This document shows, piece after piece, positions 25,127 to 35,239 of a stretch of DNA of 64,000 nt. Made by a program: the position numbers and the translations under genes. Position 1 is the stretch's first letter, and the number at the start of each line of letters is the position of its first letter. The stretch lies in assembly GCF_900603025.1 (NCBI RefSeq), contig NZ_LR026975.1, forward strand, positions 3,534,001 to 3,598,000. The letters run 5' to 3'. This DNA is from Mycolicibacterium hassiacum DSM 44199. Lineage in GTDB: Bacteria; Actinomycetota; Actinomycetes; Mycobacteriales; Mycobacteriaceae. Below the pieces are notes generated by a model. The model made no database searches, was not told where the DNA came from, and saw only the letters and a list, made by a program, of their open reading frames with translations.

Positions 25127-27106
25127 TCAGGGGCGCTTGCGCCGCGACCGCAGGTAGTCGCCGACCACGGCCGCGCCCAGCCCGTCGAGGTCGGGCACCA
25201 CGACCCGGCCACCGATGCGCCGCGCCACCTGGTCGATGAACCGGGCCAGGCCCGGATCGTTGCCCAGCCGGAAAATGGTGACCTGCGCCCCCATCCGGGC
25301 CATGTCGTCGAACCCCTTGACGGTGAACGCGATCGTGCGCGGGTGCGGCGGATAGTCGAAGAACACCGAGGTGCGGTGGTCGTCGCCCAGACTGCCCTCC
25401 AGGTGGGCGGTCGGTTCGCCGTCGGTGACCACCAGCACCACCGGCTGCGCGTTCGGGTGCCGGCGCAGATGCCGGCCCGCCAGCGCCAGCGCGTGGTGCA
25501 GGTTGGTGCCCTGCTCGTAGACGCCCTCCAGCCCGACCAGTTCCTCGGCCGAGACCGTGCGCGCGTAGCGGCCGAACGCGATGATCTGCAGCGCGTCGGA
25601 GCGGAACCGGGTGCTGATCAGGTGGTGCAGCGCCAGCGCGGTGCGCTTCATCGGCAGCCACCGGTTCTCCATCACCATCGAGAACGAGGTGTCGACCAGC
25701 AACGCCACCGCGGCCTGGGTGCGGGTCTCGGTCTCGGAGACCTCGACGTCGTCGACGGTGATCCGGATCGGCGGATCGATCACCCCGGTGGCGGCGGTGC
25801 GGAGTACCGCATTGGTGATCGTGCGGGTGACGTTCCACGGTTCGGTGTCGCCGAACGCCCACGGCCGGGTGCTGCCGGTCAACTCCCCGGCCGCGCCGGC
25901 GCGGCGGGTGTCGCGTTCCCCGTGACGGCCCGACAGTTGTCGCGCGATGTCGCGCAACACCGACTGCCCGAGCTGGCGCATGGCCTTGGGCGACAGCCGC
26001 CACTGGCCGTCGGCGCCGCGGTCGAGGAAGCCCTGATCCATCAGCGCGCGTTCCAGCTCGGCCAGCGTGCGGGCATCGACGGCGGCCTCCTCGCCGAGTT
26101 GACGGGCCAGCATCTCCAGGTCGACGTCCTCCATCGAGGCGCCGGCGTAGCTCTGCGACAGCGCCTCGGCGAGCTGTTCGAGTTCGGCGATGTCCTGCAG
26201 CGCCTGGGTGCCCTCCCCCAGGCCGAGCGGGTCGTCGCCGGAGAACTCCGCCGAGCCGGTCCAGTCCTCGAACGGCCGCAGCGCCTGCAGGTGGGCGTCG
26301 AGCCGGTTCAGCTGGTTGATCAGTGACGGCGACCCGAACGCCTGCTGCGCCAACGCATCCAGTTCGGCGCGCTGCTCGGGTGAGAGGCTGTTGCGGAACC
26401 GCTGCGCGGCCGCGGCGCGCTTGGCCAGCGAATCGAGCAACTCCTCGACGTTGCGCGGGTTCTCCGGGAAGAACTCGCCGTGCTTGTTCATGAAGTTCTC
26501 GAAATCCTGCTGGGTGTCCTCGCCGCGGGCGTGCTTGTCGAGCAGGTCGTTGAGATCGTTGAGCATCTCGTTGACCCGCTGGCGGTCCTCCTCGGTGGCG
26601 TTCTCGAGCGCCTGCTTCATCCCGGCGAACCGCTGATCGAGCAGTTCCCGGCCGAGCAGATCCTTGATCTGCTGGTACTTCTCCCGCGCTTCCGCCGAAC
26701 GCCACTGGTAGTCGGCGAGTTCCTGCACCGCCTTGGCCGGCGACGGCGGCAGCGACTCGATGCGCATCTCGTTGAACCGGGCGTCGTCGTCGAGCGCGCG
26801 GGCGAGCTCCTTGCGCTCGGCCAGGATCGCCTCGTCGAGCAGTTTCTTGATCTCGGCCAGGGTGCCGTCGAGGTTGTGGCGCTGCAGCAGTTCGCGCCGG
26901 CGACGGTTGGCCTCGGCGGCGAGCCGGTCGGCGCCGCGCATGTTGCGGGTGCCGCGCCGCAGCAGCTCCTGCAGCGCACGGCGCGGCGAGGCACCCGCCA
27001 TCACGTCCTCGCCGATCTGCTCGAGCGCCTCGCGCAGATCGATCGGTGGCGCCAGCGGGTCGGGCCCGCCGGTGTAGCGCGAGTACCGCGAGACGCGCTT
27101 GCTCAT
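25127..27106 (-). CDS. VWA-domain protein partnered with a MoxR-type ATPase
   Basis: The 659-residue protein has a long helical N-terminal part rich in Glu/Arg and a C-terminal von Willebrand A domain with the MIDAS motif DTSFS (VALLVDTSFSM), the second MIDAS Thr in EQGTNLHHALALA, and DGEPTAHL. MoxR AAA+ / VWA pairs work as chaperone-like machines that insert metals or mature protein complexes. The start ATG at 27106 has GGGGAGGG upstream; an upstream open frame is a shadow of the ATPase gene. It lies 10 bases after the ATPase gene, same operon. Rv0959-type. Confidence 0.82.
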   Translation of the reverse strand: MSKRVSRYSRYTGGPDPLAPPIDLREALEQIGEDVMAGASPRRALQELLRRGTRNMRGADRLAAEANRRRRELLQRHNLDGTLAEIKKLLDEAILAERKELARALDDDARFNEMRIESLPPSPAKAVQELADYQWRSAEAREKYQQIKDLLGRELLDQRFAGMKQALENATEEDRQRVNEMLNDLNDLLDKHARGEDTQQDFENFMNKHGEFFPENPRNVEELLDSLAKRAAAAQRFRNSLSPEQRAELDALAQQAFGSPSLINQLNRLDAHLQALRPFEDWTGSAEFSGDDPLGLGEGTQALQDIAELEQLAEALSQSYAGASMEDVDLEMLARQLGEEAAVDARTLAELERALMDQGFLDRGADGQWRLSPKAMRQLGQSVLRDIARQLSGRHGERDTRRAGAAGELTGSTRPWAFGDTEPWNVTRTITNAVLRTAATGVIDPPIRITVDDVEVSETETRTQAAVALLVDTSFSMVMENRWLPMKRTALALHHLISTRFRSDALQIIAFGRYARTVSAEELVGLEGVYEQGTNLHHALALAGRHLRRHPNAQPVVLVVTDGEPTAHLEGSLGDDHRTSVFFDYPPHPRTIAFTVKGFDDMARMGAQVTIFRLGNDPGLARFIDQVARRIGGRVVVPDLDGLGAAVVGDYLRSRRKRP

Positions 27107-27116
27107 GCGCCCTCCC

Positions 27117-28499
27117 CTAGCCGTAGATGGTTTCGCCGTCGCCCGAGGTCTTGTCGATCCGCTTGGCCAGGTACAACACCTCGAGCGCCAGCTCGACGGC
27201 CGCGGCGCGCTCACCCTCGGTGCTCGCGCCGAGCCGCTGGTGGATCTCGGCGATCGCGGGCACCTCCGGCACCGCGGCGAGCACGTCGCGCGCCGAGATC
27301 CGCTCACCGGTGGTGACCGCGGAACCGTTCTCGATCGCCACCACCAGCGGGCCCACGTCGATGCCGCCGAGCAGCCGCTGAGCGGTGTCGGCGGTGGCGC
27401 GGCGCAGCAGGTGCTCCAGCACCGCCTGTTCGCGGCCCTCCTCGCCGGTCTCGAACTCGAGCTTGCCGCGCAGCACGTCGACGATGGTGCCCAGGTCCAC
27501 CACCCGGGCCACCGCCTCGGACTCACCCAGCACGGCGGCGCGGTGCCGGGCCGCGGCGGCGACGGTCTCGGCGGCGGCGATGGCGAACCGCGCCGACACC
27601 CCGGAACGCTGATCGATCGAACGCGACTCGCGCAGGTAGCGGGCGAACCGCGCCAGGATCTGCAGCAGGTAGTCGGGCACCTCCGCGGCGAAGTGCGCCT
27701 CCTGCCGGATGACGGCCACCTCGGCGTCGAGTTCCAGCGGGTAGTGGGTGCGGATCTCGGCGCCGAACCGGTCCTTCAGCGGGGTGATGATGCGGCCGCG
27801 GTTGGTGTAGTCCTCGGGGTTGGCGCTGGCCACGACGAGCACGTCGAGCGGAAGCCGCAGCGTGTAGCCGCGCACCTGGATGTCGCGCTCCTCCATCACA
27901 TTGAGCATCGCGACCTGGATGCGCTCGGCGAGGTCGGGCAACTCGTTGATCGCGACGATGCCGCGGTGCGCCCGGGGGATCAACCCGTAGGCGATGGTCT
28001 CCGGGTCGCCGAGGCTGCGGCCCTCGGCCACCTTCACCGGGTCGATGTCGCCGACCAGGTCGGCCACGCTGGTGTCGGGGGTGGCCAGCTTCTCGAAGTA
28101 GCGCTCGCTGCGGTGCCGCCATTCGATGGGCAGGTCGTCGCCGGAGTCGGCGGCGCGGCGGGTCGACTCGGGTGTGATCGGCCGGTAGGGGTGCTCCCCC
28201 AGCTCGGACCCGGCGATCACCGGCGTCCACTCGTCGAGCAGGTTGACCAACGAACGCAGCAGCCGTGTCTTGCCCTGACCACGTTCTCCGAGCAGCACCA
28301 CGTCGTGGCCGGCGATCAGCGCGCGCTCGAGTTGCGGGATGACGGTGTCCTCGAACCCGTAGATGCCCGGCCAGGGGTTGCGGCCCTCGGCCAGCGCAGC
28401 CAGCAGGTTTTCCCGGATTTCCGCTTTGACGCCCCGCTCGCGATGACCGGAGGCCTTGAGCTCGCCTACGGTCCGGGGCAGATCCTGTGGTTGGGTCAC
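27117..28499 (-). CDS. MoxR/magnesium-chelatase-like AAA+ ATPase
   Basis: The 460-residue ATPase has Walker A LLGERGQGKTRLL (about 69-81), Walker B-like GIVAINELPDLAERIQ, sensor 1 VASANPEDYTNRGRII, and arginine/sensor 2 segments (DRFGAEIRTHYPLE). It resembles ChlI-type chelatase subunits, but with no chlorophyll pathway it is better viewed as a MoxR-like motor for the neighbouring VWA protein. The GTG start at 28499 gives MTQPQDLPRTVGELKASGH. Rv0958-type. Client unknown. Confidence 0.82.
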   Translation of the reverse strand: MTQPQDLPRTVGELKASGHRERGVKAEIRENLLAALAEGRNPWPGIYGFEDTVIPQLERALIAGHDVVLLGERGQGKTRLLRSLVNLLDEWTPVIAGSELGEHPYRPITPESTRRAADSGDDLPIEWRHRSERYFEKLATPDTSVADLVGDIDPVKVAEGRSLGDPETIAYGLIPRAHRGIVAINELPDLAERIQVAMLNVMEERDIQVRGYTLRLPLDVLVVASANPEDYTNRGRIITPLKDRFGAEIRTHYPLELDAEVAVIRQEAHFAAEVPDYLLQILARFARYLRESRSIDQRSGVSARFAIAAAETVAAAARHRAAVLGESEAVARVVDLGTIVDVLRGKLEFETGEEGREQAVLEHLLRRATADTAQRLLGGIDVGPLVVAIENGSAVTTGERISARDVLAAVPEVPAIAEIHQRLGASTEGERAAAVELALEVLYLAKRIDKTSGDGETIYG

Positions 28500-28585
28500 C
28501 CCTTCACGCTACGACTGCTGTCGAGCGCCGGCAGGGGTTACCCTCTGCGCGAACGCCGCGCCGACGCATCGCGGCTGGTGGGGCC

Positions 28586-29257
28586 TCACGACTCGGGCGG
28601 CGGGAGGACCTGGAACCCGCTCAGGATCGTCTCGGCGTCGCGCTGGTAGGTGGGGTTGGCGGGATCGGTGGTCTGGACGGTCACGGTGACCGCGAAGGTG
28701 GTGTCGTCGGTGTTCATCACCACCATGAGCACCGTCGCCGGGTGCGGCGCGGTGTTGCCCATCGGTGGGGTCAGGTAGTCGACCGTCTCCGCGGGCAACC
28801 CGCACAGCGTGTGGCTCCGCACCCGCAGGTCGGTGGCGCCGAAGGAGTCCGCGAGCGCCCCGCGCTGGGCCTCGAACACCACATCGGGATCCTCGAAACC
28901 CGCCGCCCGTTCCAGGGTCATCACCGCGTTGGGCGCGAACTGGTCGTGGACGAGGCGGCGGTTGACCATCGTGAACCGGACCAACTGCGAGTCCATCCGG
29001 GTTTCGCGATCCCAGCCGCGCGGCTGCGGGATCCTCAGTACCGGCTCGTCATCGGCCAGCGACGGGATCGTGGTCATCGGGGCGTCGACCTGCGCGCAGT
29101 CGGCCGCTGCGAGCTCGACGTCCTCGTCCTGCGACGTCAGTGGCGATCGGTCCGGGCCGGCGACCGGGGTCGCGTAATGGATCACTTCGGTGCAGGAGGT
29201 CAGCACGGCGGCCGTGATCGCCAGCAGCGCGCCGGTGGTCCTCGCCGAGGTCAACAT
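28586..29257 (-). CDS. Putative lipoprotein, LpqN/LpqT-like
   Basis: The 223-residue protein has a signal peptide and lipobox (AAVLTSC, Cys at about 22), so it is probably lipidated and surface-exposed on the periplasmic side. The mature part carries features of the mycobacterial LpqN/LpqT family: TIPSLADDEPVLRIPQPRGW, MTLERAAGFEDPDVVF, TVTVQTTDPANPTYQRDAETILSGFQV. The start is ATG 29257 or the GTG two codons earlier. LpqN-type proteins bind envelope-lipid enzymes in M. tuberculosis; here the role is open. It is followed by the MoxR-type gene and preceded by purH. Confidence 0.7.
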   Translation of the reverse strand: MLTSARTTGALLAITAAVLTSCTEVIHYATPVAGPDRSPLTSQDEDVELAAADCAQVDAPMTTIPSLADDEPVLRIPQPRGWDRETRMDSQLVRFTMVNRRLVHDQFAPNAVMTLERAAGFEDPDVVFEAQRGALADSFGATDLRVRSHTLCGLPAETVDYLTPPMGNTAPHPATVLMVVMNTDDTTFAVTVTVQTTDPANPTYQRDAETILSGFQVLPPPES

Positions 29258-29288
29258 GGCCACCAACCTACTGCGAGCGCCGACCGGG

Positions 29289-30851
29289 TCAGTGGGCGAA
29301 ATGGCGCGCGCCGGTCAGGTAGAGCGTGATGCCGGCCTTGGCCGCGGCCGCGGCGACCTCCTCGTCGCGGACCGAACCGCCGGGATGCACCACCGCCTTG
29401 ACGCCGGCCTCGATCAGGACCTCGAGCCCGTCGGGGAACGGGAAGAACGCGTCCGACGCCGCGACCGCGCCGCGCACCCGGTCCCCGCCGCGCTGGACCG
29501 CCAGCCGGGCCGCGTCGACGCGGTTGACCTGGCCCATGCCCACGCCCACGGTCGCACCGTTCGCAGCCACCACGATCGCGTTGGACTTCACCGACCGGCA
29601 CACCCGCCAGGCGAACTTCAGATCGGCAAGCGTTGCCGGATCGGCCGGTTCGCCGGTGGCCAGTCTCCAGTTGAGCGGGTCGTCGCCGGGGGCACCGAAC
29701 TCGTCGCGCTGCTGAACCAGCAGCCCGCCGCTGATCTGGCGGAACTCCAGCGCGCCCGGCTGCGGTTCCGGCGCCACCAGTACGCGGATGTTCTTCTTGC
29801 GCTTGAGCACCTCCACCGCGCCCGGCTCGTAGGCGGGCGCGACGATCACCTCGGTGAAGATGTCGGCGACGGTTTCGGCCATCTCGACGCTCACCTCGGT
29901 GTTCGCCGCGATGACCCCGCCGAACGCCGAGAGCGGATCGCACTCATGGGCTTTGCGGTGCGCGTCGGCCACCGACACCGACGAGATCGCGATGCCGCAC
30001 GGGTTGGCGTGTTTGATGATCGCCACGCAGATGTCGTCGTGGTCGAACGCGGCCCGCCAGGCGGCCTCGGCGTCGGTGTAGTTGTTGTAGGACATCTCCT
30101 TGCCGTGCAGCTGCTCAGCCTGCGCCAGGCCGGGCCAGGCGGCGTCGTCGGTGTACAGCGCGGCCTGCTGGTGCGGGTTCTCCCCGTAGCGCAGCACCGT
30201 CTGGCGCCGCCAGGTGGCGCCCAGCCACGGCGGCAGCGGCTGCGCCGGCTCCTCGGGCGCCAGCGTCGAGGTCATCCACGACGCGACCGCCACGTCGTAC
30301 TCGGCGGTGTGCCGGAAGGCCAAGGCGGCCAGCTTCTTTCGCTCTTCAAGGGTGAACCCGCCGGCCCGCACCGCGGCCAGCACCCCGTCGTAGCCGAGCG
30401 GGTCGACGACCACCGCGACGCTCTGGTGGTTCTTCGCGGCGGCGCGCACCATCGACGGCCCGCCGATGTCGATCTGCTCGACGCACTCGTCGACACCGGC
30501 GCCGGACGCCACGGTCTGGGCGAACGGGTAGAGGTTCACCACCACCAGCTCGAACGGTTCGACGCCGAGTTCCTGAAGCGCCGAAACGTGTTCGTCCTTG
30601 CGCCGATCCGCCAGCAGCCCGGCGTGCACATGCGGATGCAGGGTCTTGACCCGGCCGTCGAGCACCTCCGGAAAACCGGTCACCTCTTCCACGGGGGTCA
30701 CCGGAATCCCCGCGCCGGCAATGGTTCTCGCGGTCGAGCCGGTGGAGACGATCTCGACGCCGAGTTCGTTGAGACCGCGGGCGAGCCCCACCAGACCGGT
30801 CTTGTCGTAGACGCTGATCAATGCGCGCCGAATGGGCCGCTTACCGCTCAT
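29289..30851 (-). CDS. purH: Bifunctional AICAR formyltransferase / IMP cyclohydrolase
   Basis: The enzyme catalyses the last two steps of IMP synthesis. Its 520 residues include the N-terminal MGS-like IMP cyclohydrolase domain ([42 protein letters not shown]) and the formyltransferase domain with catalytic Lys-His region [12 protein letters not shown] and [30 protein letters not shown]. Its start overlaps the purN stop by four bases (ATGA). The purN-purH pairing is standard for mycobacteria. Confidence 0.96.
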   Translation of the reverse strand: MSGKRPIRRALISVYDKTGLVGLARGLNELGVEIVSTGSTARTIAGAGIPVTPVEEVTGFPEVLDGRVKTLHPHVHAGLLADRRKDEHVSALQELGVEPFELVVVNLYPFAQTVASGAGVDECVEQIDIGGPSMVRAAAKNHQSVAVVVDPLGYDGVLAAVRAGGFTLEERKKLAALAFRHTAEYDVAVASWMTSTLAPEEPAQPLPPWLGATWRRQTVLRYGENPHQQAALYTDDAAWPGLAQAEQLHGKEMSYNNYTDAEAAWRAAFDHDDICVAIIKHANPCGIAISSVSVADAHRKAHECDPLSAFGGVIAANTEVSVEMAETVADIFTEVIVAPAYEPGAVEVLKRKKNIRVLVAPEPQPGALEFRQISGGLLVQQRDEFGAPGDDPLNWRLATGEPADPATLADLKFAWRVCRSVKSNAIVVAANGATVGVGMGQVNRVDAARLAVQRGGDRVRGAVAASDAFFPFPDGLEVLIEAGVKAVVHPGGSVRDEEVAAAAAKAGITLYLTGARHFAH

Positions 30852-31477
30852 CCTATGGTCGCCTTTCGTCCGGTCCAGGTCACTCCGCGGGTGGCCAACT
30901 GCTGGAGGACCTCGACCAGCAGTCGTCGCTCCACCACCTTGATCCGCTCGTGCAGCGAGGCCTCGTCATCGTCGTCGTGCACCTCCACCGCCTGCTGCGC
31001 CAGGATCGGCCCGGTGTCCACGCCCGCGTCGACCAGGTGCACGGTGCATCCGGTCACCTTCACCCCGTAGGCCAGGGTGTCCGGCACCGCATGGGCGCCC
31101 GGGAAGGCCGGCAGCAGCGCCGGGTGGGTGTTGATGACCCGCCCCTGGAAGCGGGAAAGGAACTGCGGGCCGAGAATTTTCATGAATCCCGCGGACACGA
31201 TCAGATCCGGTTCGTACGCTGCGGTGGCCTCGGTCAGCGCGGCGTCCCAGGCGCCCCGGTCGGGATAGTCGCCCAACCGCACCGTGAACGTCGGCACCCC
31301 CGCGCGCTCGGCGATCTTCAGCGCCGGGCAGTCACGATCGGTGCCGACCGCCACCACCCGCGCCGGGTAGTCGCCGACCGCTGCCTCGAGGACCGACGCC
31401 AGCAACGAACCGGTGCCCGAGGCCAACACCACCACCCGCGCAGGCGCGCAGGGGGGCACACGAATCGGTTGCTGCAC
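30848..31477 (-). CDS. purN: Phosphoribosylglycinamide formyltransferase
   Basis: The enzyme transfers formyl from 10-formyl-THF to GAR. Its 209 residues include phosphate-binding LASGTGSLL (about 17-25), the catalytic Asn-His in [16 protein letters not shown] and the catalytic Asp in [15 protein letters not shown]. The start is a GTG at 31477. It precedes purH with ATGA overlap and follows PerM by only 10 bases, so purine synthesis and the PerM gene are probably co-transcribed. Confidence 0.95.
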   Translation of the reverse strand: MQQPIRVPPCAPARVVVLASGTGSLLASVLEAAVGDYPARVVAVGTDRDCPALKIAERAGVPTFTVRLGDYPDRGAWDAALTEATAAYEPDLIVSAGFMKILGPQFLSRFQGRVINTHPALLPAFPGAHAVPDTLAYGVKVTGCTVHLVDAGVDTGPILAQQAVEVHDDDDEASLHERIKVVERRLLVEVLQQLATRGVTWTGRKATIG

Positions 31478-31487
31478 GCCTGGCAGC

Positions 31488-32930
31488 CTAATCGTCGGCG
31501 CGCGGCGCGCCGTCGCCGGTCGGCGGCTCGGGGGGCTCGTCCGGGGGTTCGTCCACGACGTAGTGGTCCTCGGGATCCTCCAGCTCGAGCGGGTCGGGTG
31601 CGGCGACGGCGCGGGGCGTCCGGGTGACGGGCCGCGGGCGCGGGCTTGGCTCGGGCGCGTCGGTCGCGGCCTCCGACTCGGGCGCGGCCACCGGGTCGTC
31701 CTCGGCCCCGTCGGTGCCGGGTTCGGGCTCGACCTCGGGTTCGCCGGCCCCGGGTTCGGTTCGGGGCTCGGGTTCGGCTTCGGATTCGGTTCGGGGTCGG
31801 CGCGGCCAGACGACCCCGCCGGCCATCGCCACCGTCAGCCCGCCGATCCCGGCGAACCACAGAAACACCGCGGGCCCGAACGTCGCCTGGTCGACCCCGA
31901 CGTCGCCGAAGTTGCCCAGCCGTCCGCTGCTCGCGGCGGCGAGCACCACCATCGTCAGCGTGGCCAGCGCCGCCGCGACGAGCAGCTTGGCCGCCGCGCC
32001 TGCCGGTGGCAGCGGCCGGCGGGCGGCCTGCTGGCCGAGCGCCACCCCGGACACCGCGGCCCCGATCAGCAGCGCCACCCAGAACGGACCCAACGGCGGA
32101 GTGGGGGCGGCCGCCAGCACCGGCAGCGCCGGCACATCACCGCCGAACACGGTGAACGCGCTGAACGTCGCCAGCCCGACGTGCGCGCTGGACCCCACCG
32201 CCACCGCCGCGGCGCCGACGATCACGTTCGGTGCGTACAGCACCGACAGCACGGTCAGGCTGAGCTGCCCGAACACCGAGTCGGTGATGCCGTACAGGTC
32301 GTTCATCGTGGCCCAGTGCACGACCAGCGAACCCGCGGTCACCGCACCGGACAGCCCGAGCAGCGCCAACACGCCCGCGGCGGCGGCCCGCACCGCCTCG
32401 GGCAACCAGTCGGGCAGCGGCGAGGCCTGCAGCACCCGCGGGCCGAGTCGGGAACCGACGCCGATCACCGCCCCGACCGCATGCACGGCCAGCACCCGGG
32501 TGAAGGCGCCGAGCGCGTCCGGCGTCTGCAGCTGGGTGAGCACCGACGCGGCATCGTGGACGACCGCCAGCGCGATCGCGGCGAACAACAGCGGGCCACC
32601 CAGCGCCGAGGCCACCACCCAGCGGGTGACGAACCAGGACGCCTGCGGTGAGGTCGCCAGGGCGGTGGTACGCGCGGTGCCCCACACCATGACCAGCATC
32701 GGCAGCAGCGGCAGCACCCCGAGCTCGGCGCCGCCGATGGACACCGGCACCAGGTGCACGCCCAGCCAGATGCTGGCGATCGCGCCGGGCGCGCCCGTCA
32801 TGTCGCTGTTGGCGATCAGCAGTTGCACCAACACGACCGCGGCGATGAGCCCCAACGCCACGACGGACGGCCCGAACGCGACCCGGAGCAGCTCACGCGC
32901 TTGCCGCGCGCCGACCGGTCGTGGGTCCAC
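31488..32930 (-). CDS. perM: Multi-spanning division-associated membrane protein PerM
   Basis: The 480-residue protein has about nine or ten hydrophobic segments filling residues 15-360, then a disordered acidic/Pro-rich cytoplasmic tail ([13 protein letters not shown]...). It matches M. tuberculosis Rv0955 (PerM, DUF6350), which is needed for persistence and for division under low magnesium and is reported to support the divisome protein FtsB. The GTG at 32930 is preferred because GAGGAG lies eight bases upstream; the open frame goes on to 32975. It is immediately downstream of an Rv0954-like gene, another division-complex member. Confidence 0.8.
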   Translation of the reverse strand: MDPRPVGARQARELLRVAFGPSVVALGLIAAVVLVQLLIANSDMTGAPGAIASIWLGVHLVPVSIGGAELGVLPLLPMLVMVWGTARTTALATSPQASWFVTRWVVASALGGPLLFAAIALAVVHDAASVLTQLQTPDALGAFTRVLAVHAVGAVIGVGSRLGPRVLQASPLPDWLPEAVRAAAAGVLALLGLSGAVTAGSLVVHWATMNDLYGITDSVFGQLSLTVLSVLYAPNVIVGAAAVAVGSSAHVGLATFSAFTVFGGDVPALPVLAAAPTPPLGPFWVALLIGAAVSGVALGQQAARRPLPPAGAAAKLLVAAALATLTMVVLAAASSGRLGNFGDVGVDQATFGPAVFLWFAGIGGLTVAMAGGVVWPRRPRTESEAEPEPRTEPGAGEPEVEPEPGTDGAEDDPVAAPESEAATDAPEPSPRPRPVTRTPRAVAAPDPLELEDPEDHYVVDEPPDEPPEPPTGDGAPRADD

Positions 32931-32987
32931 TACAGCCGCTCCTCGTCTCAGCTCACGCGCGCGGAGGTAGCGCACGCGCGGCTCAGA

Positions 32988-33896
32988 CTACGACGGCGCC
33001 GGCCCGGACTGCGGCGACGACGCGGACGACTGCCCCTGTCCCGGACCGGGCTGCTGCCCGCCCTGCGGCGGGTTGGCCGGCGGCTGCCCGTAGGTGGGGA
33101 ACCCGGTCGGCGGGGTGGCCGCACCCTGCTGCTGGGGCTGCTGCTGTTGCTGACCCGGGTAGCCGCCCTGCTGCGGGTAGCCGCCGTACGGCGGGTAGCC
33201 GGACTGCTGACCCTGGGGTGGTTGCTGCGGCTGGCCCTGCTGCTGCCCCGGGAACGGGCCGCCGGGGAACTGGCCGCCCTGGGGCTGGCCCCCCGGGATC
33301 TGCCCGTAATAACCGCCGTACTGGTACTGCTGGTCGAAACTCGGCCGGGGCGCCGGCGGGGTGATGATGCCCGCGTCGAACAAAAGCACCGCGACCGCGA
33401 TGCCGGCCTGAATCAGCACCAGGACCAGCACCACCCACAGCGCCCACGTCGCGGAGAGCGCATCGGGCAGTTTCACGAGCTGCCAGATGAGCCGAAGCAG
33501 GCCGAGTACCGCGATCGCGGCGACGACGGCGTTGAAGTTGCGGGCCTTGGGCAGCAGGCTGGTGGCCGCCAACAGGCCCGCCAGCAACGGCGCCACCGTG
33601 AGCCACGCGTCGGCCGCGCTCCCGCCGGTGATCACGCCGTAGTCGAAGTCTCGGGAGCCGCTCAGTTCGTAGAAGTCCGCGAAGCCGAACAGATACGCGA
33701 TCACCCCGAGTGCGGCCACCGCCGCGGTCAGGTAGTACGGGAGCTTGCTCGCCGCGCCGCCGGCGGTCCCGGCCTCAGGCGCCGCGCCGAACGACTGCGG
33801 CTGTTGCGGCTGCTGAGGCTGCGCCGCGAACTGCGTGGTCGGCTGCTGCGCCGATGAGTATCCGGGGTTGCCGGGTGGGCCTGGGGGGTACGACAT
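32988..33896 (-). CDS. DUF5336 membrane protein with Pro/Gln-rich tail (Rv0954-type)
   Basis: The protein has 302 residues. A short Pro/Gln-rich cytoplasmic N terminus is followed by four membrane segments (about 55-185: YLTAAVAALGVIAYLFGF, WLTVAPLLAGLLAATSLL, VVAAIAVLGLLRLIW, WVVLVLVLIQAGIAVAVLL), then a long low-complexity tail of Gly, Pro, Gln and Tyr. The M. tuberculosis homologue Rv0954 has been placed in the cell-division complex. The start ATG at 33896 has AGGAGAGG upstream and opens MSYPPGPPGNPGYS. It is 57 bases before the PerM gene. Confidence 0.78.
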   Translation of the reverse strand: MSYPPGPPGNPGYSSAQQPTTQFAAQPQQPQQPQSFGAAPEAGTAGGAASKLPYYLTAAVAALGVIAYLFGFADFYELSGSRDFDYGVITGGSAADAWLTVAPLLAGLLAATSLLPKARNFNAVVAAIAVLGLLRLIWQLVKLPDALSATWALWVVLVLVLIQAGIAVAVLLFDAGIITPPAPRPSFDQQYQYGGYYGQIPGGQPQGGQFPGGPFPGQQQGQPQQPPQGQQSGYPPYGGYPQQGGYPGQQQQQPQQQGAATPPTGFPTYGQPPANPPQGGQQPGPGQGQSSASSPQSGPAPS

Positions 33897-33958
33897 GACC
33901 TCTCCTGTGCTTGCCTGTGCTGAACGGCTACTTCCGACCCACGCTAGCGCACCACGCG

Positions 33959-35089
33959 TCACGCCGATGCGAGCACGGGCGCCCCGACGGACCCCGATTC
34001 GGCGTCCTCGATCTCACGGACCAGCGGCAACACCTTCGAGCCGAAGTACTCGACCTCCTCCTGGAAGTGAAGGAAACCGCACAGGACGAGGTCCACACCG
34101 CGCTTGCGGTAGGCGGCGATGCGTTCGGCGATCTGTTCGGGCGTGCCGATCAGCTTGGTGCGGAAGCCGTCGTTGTACTGGACCAGGTCCTCGAACGTGG
34201 AGTCGGCCCACATGCCCTTCTTGTCCAGGGTCGAGTTGCCGGCCTGTTGCACCGCGGCGCGGAATCCCTCGACGGCGGGTTTGTTGGCCTTCTCGATGAT
34301 CTCGCGCAGGACGTCATTCGCTTCCTTCTCGGTGTCGCGGGCGATGACGAACCCGTTGAGGCCGAACTTCACCTCGCGGCCGACGGTGCGGGCATGGTCG
34401 CGCACATCGACGATCTGCTCGGTGACGCCGTCGAAGTCCTTGCCGTTGGAGAGGTACCAGTCGGCGTACAGGCCGCCGTTGCGGCGCGCGACGGTGGAGT
34501 TGCCGCCCTGGAACAGCTCCGGGTGCGGGCGGCCGGGCAGGTCGAGCGGCTTGGGCTTGAGGGTGAAGTCGTGGATGCGGTAGAAGTCGCCGCGGAAGTC
34601 GACGTCGTCCTCGGTCCAGATCTTGCGCAGCACCTGCAGGAACTCCGCGGACCGCCGGTAGCGCTCGTCGTGCTCGAGCCACGGCTCGCCGAGGTGGATG
34701 AACTCGTCCTTGAACCAGCCGGAGACGATGTTGAGCGCGAACCGGCCGCCGGACAGGTGGTCGGCGGTGGTGGCGAACTTGGCCAGCACGCCGGGCTGCC
34801 ACAGGCCCGGGTGCACCGCGGCGATCACCTTGAGCTTCTGGGTGGCCAGCAGCAGCGCCAGGCTGAAGCTGGTCGATTCGTGCTGGTGTTCCGCGCCGTA
34901 GCTGGCCTCGTAGCGCACCTGGCTCAGCGCGTACTCGAACCCGTTGTTCTCCGCGGTCTGCGCGAGCTTGACGTTGTAGTCGTAACCCCAGTCGGTGCGC
35001 TGCTCGATGTCGCTGGTGACCAGCCCACCGCTGACGTTGGGAACCCAGTAGGCGAACTTGATGTGATCGGCGATCCGCTCGGTAGTCAT
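33959..35089 (-). CDS. sfnG: FMNH2-dependent dimethylsulfone monooxygenase SfnG
   Basis: SfnG is a bacterial-luciferase-fold flavin enzyme that oxidises dimethylsulfone to methanesulfinate so that its sulfur can be used. The 376 residues carry subfamily-specific segments: KFAYWVPNVSGGLVTSDIEQR, ALSQVRYEASYGAEHQHES, NIVSGWFKDEFIHLGEPWLEH, LFQGGNSTVARRNGG, FEDLVQYNDGFRTKLIGTP, CGFLHFQEEVEYFG. A flavin reductase partner is needed and is not next door. It is divergent from the KstR-box oxidoreductase gene with 150 bases between. Confidence 0.88.
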   Translation of the reverse strand: MTTERIADHIKFAYWVPNVSGGLVTSDIEQRTDWGYDYNVKLAQTAENNGFEYALSQVRYEASYGAEHQHESTSFSLALLLATQKLKVIAAVHPGLWQPGVLAKFATTADHLSGGRFALNIVSGWFKDEFIHLGEPWLEHDERYRRSAEFLQVLRKIWTEDDVDFRGDFYRIHDFTLKPKPLDLPGRPHPELFQGGNSTVARRNGGLYADWYLSNGKDFDGVTEQIVDVRDHARTVGREVKFGLNGFVIARDTEKEANDVLREIIEKANKPAVEGFRAAVQQAGNSTLDKKGMWADSTFEDLVQYNDGFRTKLIGTPEQIAERIAAYRKRGVDLVLCGFLHFQEEVEYFGSKVLPLVREIEDAESGSVGAPVLASA

Positions 35090-35217
35090 GGGGAGCCATT
35101 TCAGCCGCGACGGCGAACGCCGTCACCGGTTCGCATCGCGCAGATGAAAAGTGCCGCCGGACTCCGGCGCGTCCCGCCCGCCGCGCATTGGTGGGGCCCC
35201 GGCATTGCCCCGGGGAC

Positions 35218-35231
35218 TAGAACACGTTCTA
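35218..35231. promoter_or_regulatory. KstR operator TAGAACACGTTCTA
   Basis: This 14-bp near-palindrome fits the KstR consensus TnnAACnnGTTnnA exactly. It ends 8 bases before the start codon of the downstream oxidoreductase gene, so bound KstR would block transcription. The identical 14-mer occurs at 57985-57998. Confidence 0.85.
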
Positions 35232-35239
35232 ATTCACCT

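Noticed and set aside
27107..27526. Upstream extension of the VWA gene
   Set aside because: It overlaps the ATPase gene in another frame. The ATG at 27106 has a strong GGGGAGGG site.
33911..35239. 5' extension of the LLM oxidoreductase frame to 33911
   Set aside because: The extension runs antisense through sfnG and across the KstR operator. The conserved N terminus starts at 35240.
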